Both the position numbers and the translations under genes were made by a program. A stretch of 64,000 nt of DNA, taken from contig JBOEGQ010000010.1 of NCBI GenBank assembly GCA_050633505.1, positions 124,001 to 188,000 on the forward strand. Direction: 5' to 3'. This document shows positions 17,962 through 26,459 of the stretch, one piece after another. The notes beneath the pieces were generated by a model. The model did no database searches. It was given only the letters and a program-made list of their open reading frames with translations, and had not been told where the DNA came from. Source of the DNA: UBA1672 sp050633505 (GTDB lineage: Bacteria; Pseudomonadota; Alphaproteobacteria; Micavibrionales; Micavibrionaceae). Positions within the stretch are counted from its first letter, which is position 1. Each line of letters starts with the position of its first letter.

Positions 17962-18291
17962 ATGGATAACCAAGCACAATTACAAGAACAATTCTCTGCC
18001 CATCACGATACAGGCATTACACGCTCTATCAATTGCTGGCACAGAAGGTACCTAGAAAAAGCTGCAAATCAGGTGGCACGTGATCACATCTCCGAAGGAA
18101 GGCAAGCCTATAAGGAATCAGGTCTACAATCACCTGCGGCGGCGGTATACACCTTGGCTAACACATATAAATTTGCAGTGTATGATCGAAAAGAAACAAA
18201 AGCCCACAACGTTATTCCAAATGGCGGACATTTAATTGGCGATGTAAGCCCAACGTTCCTCTCTCGGTTTACAACTCCTGAGGCGGAGTAA
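17962..18291 (+). CDS. Hypothetical protein, 109 aa
   Basis: I do not recognise this protein. It is soluble, without signal peptide or membrane segment, and mixed-charged, with a short Ala-rich helix (SPAAAVYTLANTY). An AAAGAG ribosome-binding site precedes the ATG by about 6 bases, and codon use resembles neighbouring genes, so it is probably real. Its last 23 bases overlap the convergent CorC-like gene. Confidence 0.6.
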   Translation: MDNQAQLQEQFSAHHDTGITRSINCWHRRYLEKAANQVARDHISEGRQAYKESGLQSPAAAVYTLANTYKFAVYDRKETKAHNVIPNGGHLIGDVSPTFLSRFTTPEAE

Positions 18292-19537
18292 CCTTAACCA
18301 GCGTAATCTGGTTTTTTACTTTACGAACAACATCTATCTGAAAGTCATAAAAACGGAATGATTGCCCAACCTCCGGCACCATCCGTGATTCATAAAGAAC
18401 CAACCCCGCGATGGTCGCATAGCCCTCATCAGGTAAACCCCAGTTAAATTCTCTGTTTACATCTCGGATTGTCACTTCGCCATCAATGATAAATGATCCA
18501 TTGGACAGACGTTTAACCCCTTGCATGGTTTCATCGTGCTCATCATCAATTTCACCAACGATCTCTTCCAAGATATCCTCAAGGGTTACAACCCCCATAA
18601 AGGCCCCATATTCATCAACAATCAGTGCGAAGTGTTCTTTCCGCTCACGGAACGCCTGAAGTTGATCATAGAGGTTTGTTGTCTCAGGAATAAACCACGG
18701 TTCCATCGATACACGTGTCAGATCCAGATTCGAAACATCCCCCGCAACATCCATAAGTTCACGCAATAATTGCTTCGCATGAATAACACCAACAATGTTA
18801 TCTGGATTGTTTTTCCACAGCGGCATACGGGTGTATGGACTACTAAGAACCTCTTCTACAATTTTATCAACAGGCTTATCCACATCGACCATCGTCACAT
18901 TCTTACGATGAATCATGATTTCCTCAGTATCAACATTCGCCAGATCTAGAATTGAGCGAAGCATGGCACGCTGATCTTTTGTTTCTTGCTCCGGCCCTTC
19001 ATGCATCTCAATCGCACCACGCAATAATTCAATATGCGAACCGACACCAACATTTGATATATCAACATTAAATAGTTTTAAAACCTTACGTACAACCCAA
19101 GTAACGGCCTCTGTCACGGGTGCAAACACAATAATGACAAGACGAATAACCGGCGCAATGCGCATGGCCATACTCTCGGCATAATGAAAAGCATATGTTT
19201 TTGGCAAAACTTCGGCAAAAATCAAAACCAAGAGCGTCATACTCAATGTTGCAATAAAAATCCCGGCTTCCCCGAACAGCTTCATAAAAACACTGGTCGC
19301 CAAGGCAGAGGCCATGATATTAACAAGATTATTCCCCAGCAAAAGCGCACCAATCATACGGTCTTTTTGATCACGGATACGATTAACGAGTGCTGCGCGC
19401 TTATCCCCGTCTTTTTCACGTGATAACAATCGCACTTTTGATGCCGCAGTTAAGGCTGTTTCCGATCCTGAGAAAAAACCAGATAACAGAAGGAGTATAA
19501 AAATTGCACCACCCGCATAAACCAGATCGAATTCCAT
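18269..19537 (-). CDS. CNNM/CorC-family transporter-like protein (DUF21, CBS pair, CorC_HlyC)
   Basis: Domains in order: a DUF21 membrane domain with about four helices (residues 1-190), two CBS domains (about 200-330) and a C-terminal CorC_HlyC domain (about 340-420). FFSGSETALTAAS is the typical start of DUF21. Family members are linked to magnesium/cobalt efflux or tolerance; some alphaproteobacterial annotations call them hemolysins, which I do not endorse. The gene lies 6 bases downstream of aroB, so it is likely part of the aroK-aroB transcript. Confidence 0.9.
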   Translation of the reverse strand: MEFDLVYAGGAIFILLLLSGFFSGSETALTAASKVRLLSREKDGDKRAALVNRIRDQKDRMIGALLLGNNLVNIMASALATSVFMKLFGEAGIFIATLSMTLLVLIFAEVLPKTYAFHYAESMAMRIAPVIRLVIIVFAPVTEAVTWVVRKVLKLFNVDISNVGVGSHIELLRGAIEMHEGPEQETKDQRAMLRSILDLANVDTEEIMIHRKNVTMVDVDKPVDKIVEEVLSSPYTRMPLWKNNPDNIVGVIHAKQLLRELMDVAGDVSNLDLTRVSMEPWFIPETTNLYDQLQAFRERKEHFALIVDEYGAFMGVVTLEDILEEIVGEIDDEHDETMQGVKRLSNGSFIIDGEVTIRDVNREFNWGLPDEGYATIAGLVLYESRMVPEVGQSFRFYDFQIDVVRKVKNQITLVKVTPPQEL

Positions 19538-19543
19538 GTGCTC

Positions 19544-20653
19544 TTACCCTTCTTCCGCCAGAGATGCCTTTAAAATATCGCGCACAAGGGATTCTTCAAC
19601 ATCTTGTGTAATGAATGCTTCGCCTATTCCCTTAACAAGAATAAATGTCATCTTGTTATCCAAGGCTTTCTTATCTCGCTTCATTGTTGCAATTAAATCA
19701 TCAATTTCTGCATTAATTTCACCGGCATGAACTGGCAAACCAATCCCACGCAGATGATCCCGCGCACGTTTGGCATCCTCTACAGAACAAAGCCCCATCT
19801 TTGCAGATAAATCAAAAGCCATCACCATACCGATTGAGACACCTTCACCATGTAACAGACTACCATTGTATCCCGCGGCCGCTTCTAAAGCGTGGCCAAA
19901 GGTATGACCAAGGTTAAGAAGGGCACGCTTCCCCCCTTCTCTCTCATCCGCTTGAACAACCGCTGCTTTTGCCTCACAGCTTACCTTAATCGCATAGGAT
20001 ATCGCCTCTGCATCCAGATCAATAACACGCGAAGCATTTTCCTCTAGCCATTCAAAAAACGGTAAATCCCAAATCAAGCCATATTTGGCAACCTCCGCAT
20101 ATCCAGCCAATAACTCACGCTTTGGCAAGGTATTTAATGTGCTTATATCTGCAACAACAGAAACAGGTTGATAAAAAGCACCAACAAGGTTTTTACCGAA
20201 TTCTGTATTAATTCCGGTCTTCCCGCCTACGGAGCTATCGACCTGAGATAATAATGTCGTTGGTATCTGCACATATGGGACACCACGCAAAATACTTGAT
20301 GCACAAAAGCCGGCCAGGTCACCTATCACACCACCACCAATCGCGAATACAATGGAATTACGGTGTATATTATTTTCCAACATCCAACTATGCGTCTTCA
20401 TAAGACAATCATACGATTTTGTTTTTTCGCCGAACGGATGCACCAAAACATCACAAAACCCTGCACCAGCTGCAACCAATTCAGACTTAACCTGTTGTGC
20501 ATACGGCTCTACATTCACATCTGTGACAATAAAAATTTTCTTCCCCGCAATATCAAAAGGCAAAACCTTATCCAACGCGCCCAACAGGCCAGCATCTATA
20601 TGAATATCATAGCTACGCTCACCCAGATCTATATGTACTAAATTATTATTCAT
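19544..20653 (-). CDS. aroB: 3-dehydroquinate synthase
   Basis: AroB converts DAHP to 3-dehydroquinate in the shikimate pathway, using NAD and a divalent metal. The 369-residue protein has the NAD-binding GGGVIGDLAGF motif, PTTLLSQVDSSVGGKTG, and the metal-binding His residues in NLGHTFGHALEA and LLHGEGVSIGM. Length and order are normal. It lies 13 bases after aroK on the same strand, the common aroK-aroB arrangement. Confidence 0.96.
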   Translation of the reverse strand: MNNNLVHIDLGERSYDIHIDAGLLGALDKVLPFDIAGKKIFIVTDVNVEPYAQQVKSELVAAGAGFCDVLVHPFGEKTKSYDCLMKTHSWMLENNIHRNSIVFAIGGGVIGDLAGFCASSILRGVPYVQIPTTLLSQVDSSVGGKTGINTEFGKNLVGAFYQPVSVVADISTLNTLPKRELLAGYAEVAKYGLIWDLPFFEWLEENASRVIDLDAEAISYAIKVSCEAKAAVVQADEREGGKRALLNLGHTFGHALEAAAGYNGSLLHGEGVSIGMVMAFDLSAKMGLCSVEDAKRARDHLRGIGLPVHAGEINAEIDDLIATMKRDKKALDNKMTFILVKGIGEAFITQDVEESLVRDILKASLAEEG

Positions 20654-20666
20654 GCGCCCTCATATA

Positions 20667-21200
20667 TCATAAAAACTTTTGTAATGCCTGCATAATCTCA
20701 TCTACAGTCACATTCGGCGTATCTGCGGAGTTGTCCACATGGATGTCGGCTTGTGCGTACAGCGCCTTACGTGAATCATAAAGATCCTGAATGCGTTGCC
20801 TCGGATCGGCACATTGCAGCAAAGGTCGCTTTGTATCGTCCTTTATGCGTTCAAAAATCTTTTGAGGATCAGTTTTAATCCAGATCGAAATTCCACCACG
20901 TAGTATCCGGTCTAAAGTTTCCGGCGTTGTTATAGCCCCCCCGCCAGTTGATATAACGCATGCACCGCGCTTCATCAGCCGCGCAATCAAATCTGCCTCC
21001 AACTTGCGGAAAAAGGCCTCCCCTTTGACATCAAAAATCTCTGCAATAGAGCATTCCTGCTCTTCCTCAAGCAAAGAATCACTATCTATATAGGGATGCT
21101 CCAAACGCCCTGTAAGAACGCGGCCTATGTGGCTTTTCCCACATCCCATCATACCCAATAAGACAATGGGCTGTTTTATCCCTAGACTTGTGTCATCCAT
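20667..21200 (-). CDS. aroK: Shikimate kinase
   Basis: AroK phosphorylates shikimate with ATP. The 177-residue protein contains the P-loop GMMGCGKSHIG near the N-terminus, the shikimate-binding DSDSLLEEE region, FRKLEADLI, and the GGGAI segment. RPLLQ near residue 125 matches the lid region. It precedes aroB on the same strand, with 13 bases between them. The upstream DNA is shared with a divergent small-membrane-peptide gene. Confidence 0.94.
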   Translation of the reverse strand: MDDTSLGIKQPIVLLGMMGCGKSHIGRVLTGRLEHPYIDSDSLLEEEQECSIAEIFDVKGEAFFRKLEADLIARLMKRGACVISTGGGAITTPETLDRILRGGISIWIKTDPQKIFERIKDDTKRPLLQCADPRQRIQDLYDSRKALYAQADIHVDNSADTPNVTVDEIMQALQKFL

Positions 21201-21283
21201 ATTATCACCCTTCCAAAACCAACTGGACTCTGATATAGCTTAGACAAATTTATACAGTTTCCAAGCTATAGAACAGATACACG

Positions 21284-21424
21284 ATGTCATTCCTGATTAA
21301 AATATTTTTCGCAGCTATCGTTTTCGTTATTGTCGGATCAATCAGCTTTATTGCTGTCAAAGATGTGACAATACCACAAGAACAAGTAACGGAAACAGTT
21401 TCCGACGATTTATACTCTCCGTAA
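21284..21424 (+). CDS. Tiny single-span membrane protein, 46 aa
   Basis: The frame from the ATG at 21284 encodes 46 residues: a short basic start, one hydrophobic helix (about residues 4-25), then a short soluble tail with IPQEQV and DD near the end. The position, divergent from aroK and upstream of xerD, and the pattern (one helix, then a proline-containing stretch ending in an acidic tail) match a small conserved alphaproteobacterial protein that I recall at this locus. The ribosome-binding site is weak. Function unknown; it is short enough to be missed by default gene calling. Confidence 0.65.
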   Translation: MSFLIKIFFAAIVFVIVGSISFIAVKDVTIPQEQVTETVSDDLYSP

Positions 21425-21744
21425 AAATATTATAGAAAATATTGACACAGACGACTTAAATTCATAGATTGCACCATGATTTATGAAAAAGATGTTGCGG
21501 AACTTAAGAATCACGCTAATATCGTCGGCCATTGGTAAATCATGAAGATAAAGCACTTGCTTAATCTGAAAGAGAACGGTATAGAGCAGCAGGCTTTTCA
21601 AAGATGATGCAATCATCAGAAGTCTTGAGGCAAGAAGTAAAAAGTTGAGCCGGATTGGTTAAACACCTCGAGAAAAGAAACAGCCTTTCTTGTATTCTTG
21701 AGTTTAAGAAACACAAAACGGCAACATAAATAAGGAGATGAAAT
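21425..21744 (+). promoter_or_regulatory. 320-base gap before xerD with a consensus-like promoter
   Basis: A good sigma-70-type promoter lies at 21442-21470: TTGACA, a 17-base spacer, and TAGATT. A transcript from here would start near 21477 and have about 270 bases before the xerD ATG at 21745, which itself has a good AAGGAG site. No convincing coding frame is seen in this leader. It holds a small inverted repeat (GATGATGCAATCATC, about 21604) and an imperfect CTCGAG/CTTGAG repeat. It may be a long leader or an unannotated small RNA. Confidence 0.5.
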
Positions 21745-22728
21745 ATGGCGAGACCAGGTCGTCCAGCAATGCCTAAACCGGATCTAAGTCCACTTGTTGA
21801 TGCATTTTTAGACATGCTCACTACAGAGCGTGGTGCTGCGTTAAACACACGTCAGGCCTATTGGCGCGACCTTGCGGATGTTTCCCTCTTTTTGCGTAAT
21901 CAAAAAGGTACAGAAATTGAGAAGGCAACAACAGATAACCTACAGGCTTACCTGAAGGATCTGGGTCAAAAAGTGAATACAAAAGGCCCAAACAAAGAAA
22001 AAACTGCTGTTCGTACAGTTGCACGTCGTTTGTCCGCCCTACGCCAATTTTATCGCTATTTGGTTTCGGAAAACATCCGTGAAGATGATCCGACATCCAC
22101 AATAGACAGCCCGAAACAAGGCCGCACATTGCCAAAGACCCTTTCAGAAGAAGAAGTGACTACACTTATCCAAACTGCTGGTGAAAAGGGCAACGCAGAA
22201 GGTATCCGCCTTGTTTGCCTATTGGAAATGATCTATGCAACCGGTCTTCGCGTGTCAGAGCTTGTTGGTCTACCGCTTTCTTCTTTGGTTGAAAACAAAG
22301 AGTTTTTAATCGTAGAAGGTAAAGCAGGACGTGAACGTATGGTGCCCCTATCCGATGCGGCCCAACAATCATTGAGAAATTATTTGGAAGTTCGTAAAGA
22401 ACATGCAACGGCAGATGCACAAGATAAATGGCTGTTCCCGTCAAAGACATCGAATAGCGGCCACTTAACACGCCAACGCTTCGCACAGCTTTTAAAAGAT
22501 CTGGCAAAAGAAGCAAAAGTTGATGAAGACCGTGTTAGTCCACACGTCTTACGCCATGCATTTGCAACACACCTCCTTAGCAACGGCGCAGACTTACGCT
22601 CTGTCCAAAAAATGCTTGGGCATGCAGATATTGCAACAACGCAAATCTATACGCATATTCTCGGTGAGAAGACCAAAGAAACGGTTGAAGAGAAACATCC
22701 TCTTTCAAAAACCGGAACCGCAGAATAA
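21745..22728 (+). CDS. xerD: Tyrosine recombinase XerD
   Basis: Xer recombinases resolve chromosome dimers at dif. The 327-residue protein has a SAM-like N-terminal core-binding domain and a catalytic domain with the Arg in ATGLRVSEL (about 168), HVLRHAFATH (about 268-275), and LGHADIATTQIYTH with the nucleophilic Tyr (about 302). Position between aroK and accA favours XerD over XerC, as in other alphaproteobacteria. The N-terminus (MARPGRPAMPKP) is a short basic extension. Confidence 0.88.
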   Translation: MARPGRPAMPKPDLSPLVDAFLDMLTTERGAALNTRQAYWRDLADVSLFLRNQKGTEIEKATTDNLQAYLKDLGQKVNTKGPNKEKTAVRTVARRLSALRQFYRYLVSENIREDDPTSTIDSPKQGRTLPKTLSEEEVTTLIQTAGEKGNAEGIRLVCLLEMIYATGLRVSELVGLPLSSLVENKEFLIVEGKAGRERMVPLSDAAQQSLRNYLEVRKEHATADAQDKWLFPSKTSNSGHLTRQRFAQLLKDLAKEAKVDEDRVSPHVLRHAFATHLLSNGADLRSVQKMLGHADIATTQIYTHILGEKTKETVEEKHPLSKTGTAE

Positions 22729-22742
22729 TATTTCCTCTTTTA

Positions 22743-22777
22743 AATTCAGAGCGACTTCTATATGTTCGCTCTGAATT
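22743..22777. terminator. Strong hairpin between xerD and accA
   Basis: AATTCAGAGCGA and TCGCTCTGAATT pair perfectly over 12 bases around an 11-base loop, 15 bases after the xerD stop and 33 before accA. The T-tract is weak on the plus strand (TTCTTAATT). It could be a terminator or an attenuating element for accA. Confidence 0.6.
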
Positions 22778-22809
22778 CTTAATTGATCCAAGTAAAGTGA
22801 CGCTAATAA

Positions 22810-23757
22810 ATGAGCCAACTTGATTTTGAAAAACCTATATTAGAGCTGGAAAGCAAGATATCTGAATTACGCCACGTTAATGGTGATTCAGAGGTAAACA
22901 TCGCAGAAGAAATTAGCCGTATGCAAAGCAAAGCTGATAAGCTGCTAAAGCAAACATACGGTAAATTAACCGCTGCGCAGAAGGTTCAGGTCGCCCGTCA
23001 CCAAGACCGTCCGCATATGCTGGACTACGTCTCTCAAATGATTGACGACTTCACACCACTGGCGGGAGACCGTAACTTTGCCGAAGATCACGCCCTCATC
23101 GGTGGATTGGGACGCTTCAAGGGGCAGTCATGCGTTATTATCGGTCACGAAAAAGGTCACGATACACAAAGCCGTATCCAACGGAATTTTGGAATGGCAC
23201 GCCCGGAAGGATATCGTAAGGCACAACGCCTTATGAAAATGGCCAGTCAGTTTCAAATTCCGGTCATCTCATTAATTGATACAGCCGGGGCATATCCCGG
23301 TGTTGGCGCAGAAGAACGCGGTCAGTCAGAAGCAATCGCAAAATCGATCGAATCATGCCTACGTACTGATGTCCCAATTATTTCTGTTGTTATCGGCGAA
23401 GGTGGATCAGGCGGTGCCATTGCCATTGCCGTTGCAGATAAGGTTTACATGCTTGAGCATTCTATCTATTCCGTTATATCACCGGAAGGATGTGCTTCCA
23501 TTCTATGGCGTAGCCGCGATTACGCGAAGGATGCTGCAACTGCCCTTAAATTAACAGCGCAAGACCTTCATGAATTAAAGCTAATTGACGCGATCATTGA
23601 AGAGCCAATTGGCGGTGCACACCGTAAAAGAGAAGAGACAGTTCAGGCCGTTGCAAACCAAATTGAAACAGGTTTAAGCGATCTCACCCCATGGAATAAT
23701 GATCAAATAATACAAAAGCGCCGCGAAAAATTCTTACAATACGGAAGAAGCTTCTAA
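22810..23757 (+). CDS. accA: Acetyl-CoA carboxylase carboxyltransferase subunit alpha
   Basis: AccA with AccD transfers carboxyl from biotin to acetyl-CoA, the first step of fatty acid synthesis. The 315-residue protein begins with the usual helical segment (FEKPILELE) and shows the conserved LIDTAGAYPGVGAEERGQ, GEGGSGGAIAI and SVISPEGCASILWR motifs. Length is normal. The start at 22810 gives a standard N-terminus. Confidence 0.97.
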   Translation: MSQLDFEKPILELESKISELRHVNGDSEVNIAEEISRMQSKADKLLKQTYGKLTAAQKVQVARHQDRPHMLDYVSQMIDDFTPLAGDRNFAEDHALIGGLGRFKGQSCVIIGHEKGHDTQSRIQRNFGMARPEGYRKAQRLMKMASQFQIPVISLIDTAGAYPGVGAEERGQSEAIAKSIESCLRTDVPIISVVIGEGGSGGAIAIAVADKVYMLEHSIYSVISPEGCASILWRSRDYAKDAATALKLTAQDLHELKLIDAIIEEPIGGAHRKREETVQAVANQIETGLSDLTPWNNDQIIQKRREKFLQYGRSF

Positions 23758-23889
23758 GCTATCAGCTCAAGAAGTAAGAACAAGCACGCACAACGCCTTA
23801 ACACCACCGTACGATAGCCTTACAGCACGACAAAATAGCCACGGCATAGCCGTAGCCACCTTATCCACATGTCACGTCAGTAACAAAGA

Positions 23890-24315
23890 TTACCTTTGTT
23901 CACTTCCATTATCATTATCAACTCTGACAAGAGAACGGCGACGCCCCTTTCTTTTGAAAAAAGGGATATATTCCGAAGGAATACGAGCACGCCTCATCAT
24001 AGAATCAAAATTTCCGTGCCCTGCATTAACATGTCCCTGCTCCGTCGATGCCGCTCGATAATACAACATCAAGAAAACACGAATAGCAGCAGTGAACGAT
24101 GTAACGTCATTCTTTCGCACATAAACCAATGTACAAATATCATGAACGCTACAGACCTCACGCTCTGCAATATCATTTAGCGCAACCCACATTTCAGGTT
24201 CCAAACGTATCGACGTTCGGCGCCCCAAAATGGTTATATTACGACTAATAAGTGAACTCTGAGTAGCCCGACATTCATCATGCCGAGCGTCCTCCTTAGG
24301 ACTCAAGCTTTCCAT
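23890..24315 (-). CDS. Ribbon-helix-helix (RHH_4) domain protein
   Basis: The 141-residue protein has an N-terminal segment of ~25 polar residues, then a ribbon-helix-helix core: SRNITILGRRTSIRLEPEMW, a helix, and SVHDICTLV before FTAAIRVFLMLYYR. This matches the alphaproteobacterial RHH_4 family (DNA-binding fold; targets unknown). The tail is basic (RKGRRRSLVRVD). The ATG at 24315 follows a GGGGGT site; a TTG start 15 bases upstream is possible. It stands alone between accA and bolA. Confidence 0.78.
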   Translation of the reverse strand: MESLSPKEDARHDECRATQSSLISRNITILGRRTSIRLEPEMWVALNDIAEREVCSVHDICTLVYVRKNDVTSFTAAIRVFLMLYYRAASTEQGHVNAGHGNFDSMMRRARIPSEYIPFFKRKGRRRSLVRVDNDNGSEQR

Positions 24316-24423
24316 AGTACCCCCACACAAACTAAAAAATTACAGTACTCAAATTACCGTTAAGCGACATCCTATCTGAAAGAAATTTATTTTGCAAGAT
24401 TTTTTGCAACCACAGAGAGCATG

Positions 24424-24687
24424 CTATATTTTGTTATCAACCGTAATAGACAGAGCGTGTATAATTTTCATTTCTTCTTGCAGAGCGTCATATACGCGCC
24501 GTTGACGCACAAGCCGACTTTGCCCATTGAAACATTCCGCCTCAATAACGATAGAGAAATGACTCTCCCCCGATCCATCATCTCCTGCATGGCCGCGATG
24601 CTGGCTACTTTCATTAACAACTTTCAGACGAATCGGACTAAATGCCGTTGTTAATTTTGATTCTATCTTTTCTTGCATTGAACACAT
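24424..24687 (-). CDS. bolA: BolA family protein
   Basis: BolA-family proteins are small, class II KH-like proteins working with monothiol glutaredoxins in iron-sulfur handling and stress response. The 87-residue protein has the family pattern: a first helix IESKLTTAF, the strand LKVVNESSQH, the conserved HF in ESHFSIVIEA, RLVRQRRVYDAL and a C-terminal hydrophobic strand. The ATG at 24687 has a GGGG site about 5 bases upstream; 24678 is an alternative. It is divergent to the DnaJ-domain gene. Confidence 0.9.
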   Translation of the reverse strand: MCSMQEKIESKLTTAFSPIRLKVVNESSQHRGHAGDDGSGESHFSIVIEAECFNGQSRLVRQRRVYDALQEEMKIIHALSITVDNKI

Positions 24688-24707
24688 AAAAACCCCATCT
24701 TTCTCTT

Positions 24708-24736
24708 TTGCTGATAATCAAAAGATTCTATATAAT
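24708..24736 (+). promoter_or_regulatory. Predicted promoter of the DnaJ-domain gene, possibly leaderless
   Basis: A perfect TATAAT (24731-24736) lies 17 bases after TTGCTG (24708-24713). The expected transcription start (about 24743) falls at or a few bases before the ATG at 24747, and no ribosome-binding site is visible, so the mRNA may be leaderless. Confidence 0.5.
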
Positions 24737-24746
24737 ACACAATGAC

Positions 24747-25358
24747 ATGCCTAAAATTATACTAAAGCACAAATCGCCTGAATATGCCGATTCAGCCACA
24801 GAAACAACATACCATGAATGTGATATGCCCGGCTGCACTTCGCATGCCGATAATAAAGCACCAAAACATCGTGGCCTAGACGACTATTATCACTTTTGTG
24901 TTGACCATATCCGTGAATACAACAAAGCATGGGATTTCTTCTCCGGCATGTCCGAAACTGAAATTCAATCCCATGTCGAAAGCAGCTTTTACGGTGACCG
25001 CCCAACATGGATATATAACGGTGACAACACCGCAGAAGATGAATTACGACAATCCGCCGAAAAAACATACGCATATGGTGATGAGCAAACGCAAAACCAA
25101 TCAAAGCAAAAGCAAACGCCGCCCCAAGATAATCACACCGCGCCTGAGCATGAAGCGATGGCAATTATGGGATTAGCGCCTCCTGTGACACTAGAGGAAA
25201 TAAAAACACGTTATAAAATTCTGGCTAAAAAGCACCACCCTGACCTGAATAGAGATGACCCGAATGCAGAAGAGCTTCTCAAAAAGATCAATATGGCCTA
25301 TACAATATTGAAGCTGGCCTTTGAAGAGTACAGAAAACTACCCGATCATAAATTCTAA
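24747..25358 (+). CDS. J-domain protein with N-terminal Cys/His motif
   Basis: The 203-residue protein has a C-terminal J domain (about 135-195): a first helix, LEEIKTRYKILAKKHHPD with the HPD tripeptide, and INMAYTILK. The N-terminus carries a conserved Cys-rich segment (CDMPGC, then HFCVDH) that may bind metal. A Gln/Lys-rich linker separates the halves. J domains recruit and stimulate DnaK. The protein stands upstream of cobS and divergent to bolA, an arrangement common in alphaproteobacteria. An upstream ATG at 24708 in the same frame is less likely. Confidence 0.85.
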   Translation: MPKIILKHKSPEYADSATETTYHECDMPGCTSHADNKAPKHRGLDDYYHFCVDHIREYNKAWDFFSGMSETEIQSHVESSFYGDRPTWIYNGDNTAEDELRQSAEKTYAYGDEQTQNQSKQKQTPPQDNHTAPEHEAMAIMGLAPPVTLEEIKTRYKILAKKHHPDLNRDDPNAEELLKKINMAYTILKLAFEEYRKLPDHKF

Positions 25359-25376
25359 CCTGATGAAAAACGTATA

Positions 25377-26441
25377 ATGAGTTACAAAACAGATAATTTG
25401 GATAAAGAAAAAGAATCCGAACGCGGCATGTCTTTTAATATCACCAATATAAAAGCAAAAGAAGGCAAGTACACAACAATACCTGATCGCAAATATAATG
25501 TACGAGACACCTTCGGCATTGATTTGGATTGGGATGTCCCGGGTTTTAGTGAAGACACCCCCAATGTCCCGGATATCGATCCGACTTATAAATTTGATCA
25601 TGACACAACGCTCGCGATCTTAGCGGGATTTGTGCATAACCGCCGTGTGATGATACAAGGCTATCACGGAACGGGAAAATCCACACATATTGAACAAGTC
25701 GCGGCGCGCCTGAACTGGCCCTGTGTACGTATCAATCTAGACAGCCATGTCAGTCGTGTTGATTTGATTGGTAAAGATGCCATCACCCTACAAGAAGGCA
25801 AGCAAATAACACAATGGAAAGAAGGCCTTCTTCCATGGTCTATCCAAAACCCTGTTGCATTGGTTTTTGACGAATATGATGCAGGACGCCCTGATGTTAT
25901 GTTTGTTATCCAACGCGTTTTAGAGGCAGAAGGAAAATTGACACTTCTGGATCAAAACATGATCATCCGCCCTCACCCGGCTTTCCGGCTTTTTGCGACA
26001 AGCAATACAATCGGCCTTGGTGATACAACGGGTCTTTATCACGGAACGCAACAAATCAATCAGGGGCAAATGGATCGGTGGAATGTTGTGACGACCCTAA
26101 ACTACCTTGCTCATGATGAGGAAGCGGGAATCGTCCTTGCCAAGATGCCGGATTTAAACACACAAGAAGGCCGCGATTGCATTTCAAAAATGGTAAGTTT
26201 AGCTGACCTGACGCGAGAAGGTTTCGTGAATGGAGACCTTTCAACACTTATGTCGCCGCGAACAGTCATCGCATGGGCAGAGAATATGCAAATTTTTGGA
26301 GATCGCGAACTCGCCTTCAGGATGAGCTTCCTTAATAAATGTGATGAAGCAGAACGTCCAATTATTGCGGAATACTATCAAAGATGCTTTGGCATAGATT
26401 TACCGCAAAGCGCAATTAAAAATATCATTGTTCCTGATTAG
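25377..26441 (+). CDS. cobS: CobS-type AAA+ ATPase (cobaltochelatase subunit)
   Basis: CobS is the AAA+ motor of the aerobic cobaltochelatase CobNST, which inserts cobalt into hydrogenobyrinate diamide in B12 synthesis. The 354-residue protein has an N-terminal segment typical of CobS, Walker A GYHGTGKS (about 95-102), Walker B-like LVFDEYD, and FATSNTIGLGD (sensor region). CobN and other B12 genes are not in this window, so the cobalt role is family-based. Cognate CobT follows 567 bases downstream, separated by an opposite-strand gene. Confidence 0.92.
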   Translation: MSYKTDNLDKEKESERGMSFNITNIKAKEGKYTTIPDRKYNVRDTFGIDLDWDVPGFSEDTPNVPDIDPTYKFDHDTTLAILAGFVHNRRVMIQGYHGTGKSTHIEQVAARLNWPCVRINLDSHVSRVDLIGKDAITLQEGKQITQWKEGLLPWSIQNPVALVFDEYDAGRPDVMFVIQRVLEAEGKLTLLDQNMIIRPHPAFRLFATSNTIGLGDTTGLYHGTQQINQGQMDRWNVVTTLNYLAHDEEAGIVLAKMPDLNTQEGRDCISKMVSLADLTREGFVNGDLSTLMSPRTVIAWAENMQIFGDRELAFRMSFLNKCDEAERPIIAEYYQRCFGIDLPQSAIKNIIVPD

Positions 26442-26459
26442 GATGAATTGACACGGCAA

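Noticed and set aside
23881..23899. AACAAAG...CTTTGTT inverted repeat across the stop of the RHH gene
   Set aside because: Short (7 bp), no T-tract on either strand; insufficient for a terminator call.
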